Shown one piece after another: positions 60,438 through 64,000 of a stretch of DNA of 64,000 bases; the first letter of the stretch is position 1, and every line of letters starts with the position of its first letter. The DNA is from Nitrospirota bacterium (lineage in GTDB: Bacteria; Nitrospirota; Nitrospiria; Nitrospirales; Nitrospiraceae), in contig JAGXAR010000017.1 in the NCBI GenBank assembly GCA_018971525.1, positions 1-64,000 of the forward strand, given 5' to 3'. The translations under genes were made by a program, and so were the position numbers. Under the pieces are notes generated by a model. It was not told the DNA's origin and searched no databases. It saw nothing but the letters and a program-made list of their open reading frames with translations.

Positions 60438-62441
60438 ATGAAGCCCCATCATCCACTTGAGCCATCGGTCTCCTCTCCGTTGATTCCTGCTTCCGTCACG
60501 CTGCCGGAAATCACCATCAAGTCGGTGGTGCTGTCCGTGATACTGGCCGCGGTCCTGGCGGGGGCCAATGCCTACTTGGGCCTCTTTGCCGGCATGACCG
60601 TCTCTGCCTCCATACCCGCCGCGGTCGCGTCCATGGCGATCCTTCGAGCCTTCAGACAATCGAATGTGTTGGAGAACAATATCGTGCAGACCGCGGCCTC
60701 ATCCGGAGAGGCACTGGCAGCCGGTGTGATTTTCACGATTCCGGCACTGATTCTGATCGGCCATTGGGCGACTTTCGATTATTGGCAGACCGTCCAAGTC
60801 TCACTGATCGGAGGACTCTTGGGTGTCCTCTTTACGATCCCGCTCAGGCGGGCGTTGATCGTGACGGCCCAACTGCGGTTCCCGGAAGGGGTGGCCACTG
60901 CAGAGGTCTTGCGCGTCGGGGCCGCGCCATCTCCACCGGCCGCGCAGTTCAGGACCTTGCTTGCCGCAACCTGCCTGGGCGGACTCATCAAGTTCGGCGA
61001 AAGCGGGGCGCGTCTCTGGAGCGAGGCGTTAGAGGGCACCGTCACACTGGGCAGAAGTACGTTGTACGGCGGCATAAATTTATCGCCGGCGTTGTTGGCC
61101 GTGGGCTACATCATTGGTTTTCGAACGTCTGCCGTGGTGTTCCTTGGAGGATTCCTTGGCTGGCTGATTCTTGCTCCGCTCTATCAACTCACGCTTGAAA
61201 CGGCACCTTCAACCGATGATCTTGCCGGCCTGAGAGCCGTCTGGAGTGGACAGATTCGGTACGTGGGTATTGGCGCGATGTTGATCGGAGGGCTTTGGAC
61301 CCTCTTCGAGATTCGACAGCCAGTGCGCCAAAGCCTGGCTGCGTTAGTGACTGCATATCGGCAGCCATTCGGTCGCGCGGCTGGGAGCGGGCTGTCACGG
61401 ACCGAAAGAGATGCTCCGCTGCCCTGGATCGTGGTGCCCTTCATCCTGGCTCTTGTGCCCATGGGACTTCTGTACTATCACGTGATTGGTCACGCACTCG
61501 TGGCCGTGGCGCTGACGGGGACGATGGTCATCGTGGCGTTTCTCTTTTCGGCGGTGGCTGCCTATATGGCAGGTCTGGTAGGGAGTTCGAGTAATCCGGT
61601 TTCCGGAGTGGCCATCGGGACGATCATGGTCGCGTCGGCGTTGCTCCTGGTGACGCTCGGGGCGCAGCACCCAGGGGGGCCAGCCGCAGCGTTGCTGGTC
61701 GGGGCGGTCGTCTGTTGTGCGGCGGCTATGGGGGGCGACAATCTCCAAGATCTGAAAACCGGCCATGTGGTTGGATCGACGCCCTGGAAACAGCAAATCA
61801 TGCAGGTGGTCGGAGTGGTGACGGCGTCGTTGGTGATTGTGCCGGTCCTGTCTCTCCTCCAAGCGAAGTACGGAATTGGCGAGGTAAGTTCGAATCATCC
61901 TCATCCGTTAGCGGCCCCGCAAGCCACCCTGATGGCAACGCTCGCGCAAGGAGTGTTTCGGGGAGGGCTCCCCTGGTCCATGGTCGGACTCGGTGCCGTG
62001 ATCGGGATTGTGGTCATCGTGGGCGATCGCTATCTGGTCGCTCGGCGCTCTGACTGGCGTCTGCCTGTCCTCGGGGTGGCGTTGGGCATGTATCTTCCCC
62101 TCAAACTGTCCGCAGCCATTTTCATGGGAGGGATACTCGCGGAAGCAGTCAGGCGGACGATGAAGCCATCGGCTCAGGAGGGGAGTCAGTCAGGTCTGCT
62201 CTGTGCCGCAGGCCTTGTCACAGGGGAAGCATTGATGGGAATTTTGTTGGCGGTGCCGGTTGCGCTCAGTTCCCTCTGGCCGGTTGTGGCTCCAGACCCG
62301 TTCCTGTTGTTTTCCCACCCTCCCTGGGGTGCGTGGCCTGGCGTGTTGGCGTTTGGCCTGGCTGCCCTATACTTGGTTCGCACTGGGATGGCTCGATCGT
62401 TAACCGATAGAGTCATGACGAATCGTCGCGAAACCGCTTGA
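60438..62441 (+). CDS. OPT-family oligopeptide transporter
   Basis: A 667-residue inner-membrane protein with about 16 hydrophobic segments. The OPT signature is near the N-terminus, PEITIKSVVLSVILAAVLAGANAYLGLFAGMTVSASIPAAVASMAILR, followed by NNIVQTAASSGEALAAGVIFTIPALILIG. Later segments include SSNPVSGVAIGTIMVASALL and GGDNLQDLKTGHVVGSTPW. By family it imports peptides or metal chelates by proton symport. I chose the ATG at 60438, just before the conserved part; no strong ribosome site is visible. It is separate from the rRNA methyltransferase upstream by 183 bases. Confidence 0.88.
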   Translation: MKPHHPLEPSVSSPLIPASVTLPEITIKSVVLSVILAAVLAGANAYLGLFAGMTVSASIPAAVASMAILRAFRQSNVLENNIVQTAASSGEALAAGVIFTIPALILIGHWATFDYWQTVQVSLIGGLLGVLFTIPLRRALIVTAQLRFPEGVATAEVLRVGAAPSPPAAQFRTLLAATCLGGLIKFGESGARLWSEALEGTVTLGRSTLYGGINLSPALLAVGYIIGFRTSAVVFLGGFLGWLILAPLYQLTLETAPSTDDLAGLRAVWSGQIRYVGIGAMLIGGLWTLFEIRQPVRQSLAALVTAYRQPFGRAAGSGLSRTERDAPLPWIVVPFILALVPMGLLYYHVIGHALVAVALTGTMVIVAFLFSAVAAYMAGLVGSSSNPVSGVAIGTIMVASALLLVTLGAQHPGGPAAALLVGAVVCCAAAMGGDNLQDLKTGHVVGSTPWKQQIMQVVGVVTASLVIVPVLSLLQAKYGIGEVSSNHPHPLAAPQATLMATLAQGVFRGGLPWSMVGLGAVIGIVVIVGDRYLVARRSDWRLPVLGVALGMYLPLKLSAAIFMGGILAEAVRRTMKPSAQEGSQSGLLCAAGLVTGEALMGILLAVPVALSSLWPVVAPDPFLLFSHPPWGAWPGVLAFGLAALYLVRTGMARSLTDRVMTNRRETA

Positions 62442-62561
62442 TTGAGCGTGGCTCGTGAAACGTGAAGCGTATCTCATGAATCGGATCCAGAAATACGAGC
62501 GACGATAGAGTCGCAGCAACGAATCTGCGATTGCAGCAGAAGGGGTAGTAAATCACATGGG
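62442..62561. repeat. Short intergenic CGTGAAGCGTATCTC repeat copy
   Basis: Between the convergent OPT and HTH genes, a segment from about 62451 reads GGCTCGTGAAACGTGAAGCGTATCTC in two overlapping units. CGTGAAGCGTATCTC is the arm sequence of the inverted repeat at 30837-30977. Only one orientation is visible here. Confidence 0.4.
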
Positions 62562-63023
62562 CTAGTCGCTGGGTGGCTCGAAGTGGCCAGATGGGCGGTT
62601 CTGCCAGGGGATCGTCGACTGTTTGGCTTGTTTGACGAGGCTCCGTAAATTTACTTCGGCTGCACGGAGCAACTTTGGTTCGCCGCTCTGCATGATCGCC
62701 GTCAGCAGCACATACAGCGAACGATCCATCCGTGATCCGGCGAGAATTCGTTCTGTGATAGGATCCGGGCCTGCTGGTGGGGAATTCCCCTCTTCCTCCG
62801 GATCGTCAAATAAAGTACGAAACGAGGTTGGATGGCTAAAGAGCCAGGCCGGAGGGATTTTCATCGCGGCAGCAAGCGCCTCGAGGATCGAGGCGGAAGG
62901 ATCAACCTCTTCCGCTTCAATTTCCTCTAACAGGTGCGGTTGAAGGTGCGATTCTGCCGCCAAGGCCTCTACTGAGTGGCCTCCCGAGATACGCCAGGCC
63001 TGAATCTGTTGTCCGAGCGCCAT
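62562..63023 (-). CDS. XRE-type helix-turn-helix protein
   Basis: A 153-residue protein from the ATG at 63023, the first Met before the conserved domain. Residues ~2-60 make an HTH_3/XRE domain: LGQQIQAWRISGGHSVEALAAESHLQPHLLEEIEAEEVDPSASILEALAAAMKIP. The rest is a short acidic linker and a helical C-terminus (MDRSLYVLLTAIMQSGEPKLLRAAEVNLRSLV). Cytoplasmic DNA-binding regulator; ligands and targets unknown. Divergent from the coiled-coil gene at 63198 with a shared 174-base promoter region. Confidence 0.78.
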   Translation of the reverse strand: MALGQQIQAWRISGGHSVEALAAESHLQPHLLEEIEAEEVDPSASILEALAAAMKIPPAWLFSHPTSFRTLFDDPEEEGNSPPAGPDPITERILAGSRMDRSLYVLLTAIMQSGEPKLLRAAEVNLRSLVKQAKQSTIPWQNRPSGHFEPPSD

Positions 63024-63150
63024 GGCCCGATGATACTGAATTGGGGGCTCTCTCCGCAACCTCGCTCGGAGGGGTTATCGCTTGATACTCCCTGAAAAAC
63101 AAAGGCTTATGGGCATTTCCTCCCAGTGGAAGATGAGCGATGAAATCAGG

Positions 63151-63156
63151 TATAAT
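63151..63156 (+). promoter_or_regulatory. Consensus -10 element
   Basis: A perfect TATAAT, 41 bases before the ATG at 63198. The expected -35 position carries only a weak match, so activation by another factor is possible. The HTH gene lies divergently, so it may regulate this site. Confidence 0.4.
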
Positions 63157-63197
63157 ACGCTTCGAAGTTCATTCCAGATCCAGTGAGGAGGGGTGCC

Positions 63198-63539
63198 ATG
63201 CTAGGAACAGATATTCGCGGAATTATCGCAGAAGAAGAGGAAGTTCAGCGGCGCAAGGAAGCCTTAAAATCGCTTTTGAGCATGCGCTCCAAGCAGTTGC
63301 GGGAGTCGTTGGAGCAACGGATCAAGCGGGCCCGGACTTGTGGAGATTGGATCCATCTGTCTCAAGAAGAATGTGCTACGCTTCACAAACAAGAAAAGCT
63401 CCATCTCAAGTCTCAGTTCGACAAGCTTCAGCACGAGCAGGATCGAACCAGAGGGAAGTTGACCGCACTCAAACGAGCCAAGGCGAGGGCCCAACGTATT
63501 CGGGCTGCTGAAGCCGCCTCCGGGCGAAAACGTCGCTGA
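63198..63539 (+). CDS. Coiled-coil hypothetical protein
   Basis: A 113-residue protein behind GAGGAGGGG. It is charged and helical throughout: EEEEVQRRKEALKSLLSMRSKQLRESLEQRIKRAR and later KLHLKSQFDKLQHEQDRTRGKLTALKRAKARAQRI, a probable coiled coil, with a Lys/Arg-rich tail. One CGDW segment with Cys and a second Cys in EECATL. I do not recognise it. A nucleoid or scaffold role is possible from charge only. Confidence 0.55.
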   Translation: MLGTDIRGIIAEEEEVQRRKEALKSLLSMRSKQLRESLEQRIKRARTCGDWIHLSQEECATLHKQEKLHLKSQFDKLQHEQDRTRGKLTALKRAKARAQRIRAAEAASGRKRR

Positions 63540-63568
63540 AGAGGTTCTGTTCACTGTGATGCGCTAGC

Positions 63569-64000
63569 GTGGCTGTCTCACTTCCTCTTCTGACGCGCTC
63601 GCAAGGGGCGCACATCCGTGAACTTCTCCTTGATAGACGTCTTCGAGCACAGGAAGGCGTCTTCGTAGTCGAAGGCGCCCATGCAGTTCGAGATCTTCTG
63701 ACTCGATTTCCGGAACAGATTCTCACGATCGTCACCGCCCACGGTTATCTGTCCAAGGAAGGGCAGGGAGACCGACTGGTTCGAGTGGCCGCCTCGACGC
63801 AACAGTGCTCCTGCTCCGACCTTCAATTCTCAAAACTGTCTGATTTAGACGCACCGCAAGGCATCCTCGCTGTGGTGCGGCAACCCATATGGGACGAAGA
63901 GGAGATTTTTCAGCAGCCGACTATCTTGGGAATTTTTGGAGAGCAGTTACAAGATCCTGCCAATGTGGGGGCCATCATTCGTACGGCAGCGGCCCTGAAC
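63569..64000 (+). CDS. TrmH/SpoU-family RNA 2'-O-methyltransferase (partial)
   Basis: A frame starting at GTG 63569 that runs off the window after 144 codons. The N-terminus (SQGAHIRELLLDRRLRAQEGVFVVEGAHAVRDLL) is the RNA 2'-O-ribose methyltransferase substrate-binding domain. Then APQGILAVVRQP closes it, and the SPOUT domain opens with ILGIFGEQLQDPANVGAIIRTAAALN, which is motif 1 of the SpoU fold. The enzyme methylates a ribose in rRNA or tRNA; site unknown. A TGA stop in frame 12 bases upstream supports this start. Confidence 0.8.
   Translation, partial: MAVSLPLLTRSQGAHIRELLLDRRLRAQEGVFVVEGAHAVRDLLTRFPEQILTIVTAHGYLSKEGQGDRLVRVAASTQQCSCSDLQFSKLSDLDAPQGILAVVRQPIWDEEEIFQQPTILGIFGEQLQDPANVGAIIRTAAALN

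Noticed and set aside
1-64000. CRISPR arrays, tRNA or rRNA genes, complete insertion sequences
   Set aside because: No regularly spaced direct repeats, no cloverleaf candidates and no transposase frames were seen by eye; a tRNAscan or IS search would be needed to exclude them firmly.

Overview
The window looks like a chromosomal segment from a GC-rich, Gram-negative, free-living bacterium. Evidence for an outer membrane includes a TolC-type channel, a PagL-like lipid A deacylase and many lipoproteins. The mixture of pyruvate phosphate dikinase, AMP-forming acetyl-CoA synthetase, a PEP mutase/nucleotidyltransferase fusion, a glucosylglycerate operon and many small orphan regulators fits a Nitrospira-type (Nitrospirota) genome. 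That assignment rests on recall of gene content, not on a search. No rRNA, tRNA or CRISPR array was seen.

Layout. 0.3-6.1 kb: a small Fn3 lipoprotein, then a minus-strand sulfate/thiosulfate uptake operon (rrf2 regulator, sbp, cysT, cysW, cysA) with a palindromic candidate operator upstream. 6.3-18 kb: plus-strand housekeeping genes: glyQ-glyS, a membrane protein, ppdK with a lysine/arginine-rich tail, then an overlapping chain ribD, secreted esterase, secreted unknown, MFS exporter, a 38-residue membrane peptide and ribE. 18.2-23.2 kb: a signalling patch: NarL-type sensor/regulator pair, two receiver-only proteins (one with Glu in place of the phospho-acceptor Asp), a PAS-like protein and three small CxxC proteins, two of them paralogues. 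23.5-29.6 kb: a heavy-metal RND efflux operon whose pump gene has a one-base frameshift, followed by a Gdx/SugE-type SMR exporter. 29.6-36 kb: a repeat-rich stretch with a decayed ribE 3' end, an RsuA-family pseudouridine synthase, PagL, a frameshifted small membrane protein, the PEP mutase fusion and a VIT1/CCC1-type transporter. 36.4-46 kb: small envelope proteins, acs, a secreted caspase-fold protein lacking its catalytic Cys and carrying TPRs, a 250-bp MITE-like element, an LPP20/LpoB/COG3014 lipoprotein cluster and a PIN-domain toxin pair. 46-52 kb: HEAT-repeat protein, NapH-like ferredoxin, DUF5989-like peptide, SGNH hydrolase, proC. 52.8-57 kb: a four-gene minus-strand operon for a glycosylglycerate solute (gpgS, second glycosyltransferase, MscS-like membrane helix protein, HAD phosphatase). 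57-64 kb: a TPP-dependent 2-oxoacid decarboxylase, RlmI-like methyltransferase, OPT transporter, HTH protein, coiled-coil protein and a truncated TrmH-family methyltransferase.

Two themes stand out. Intergenic DNA is rich in short inverted repeats of several families. One is an apparently TA-flanked MITE whose terminal TAG supplies stop codons to flanking genes. There is also decay: two homopolymer frameshifts and a duplicated ribE relic. The most novel candidates are the CxxC/receiver/PAS island, the pseudo-caspase with TPRs and the MITE. Functions are read from the sequence by eye; database comparisons remain to be done.
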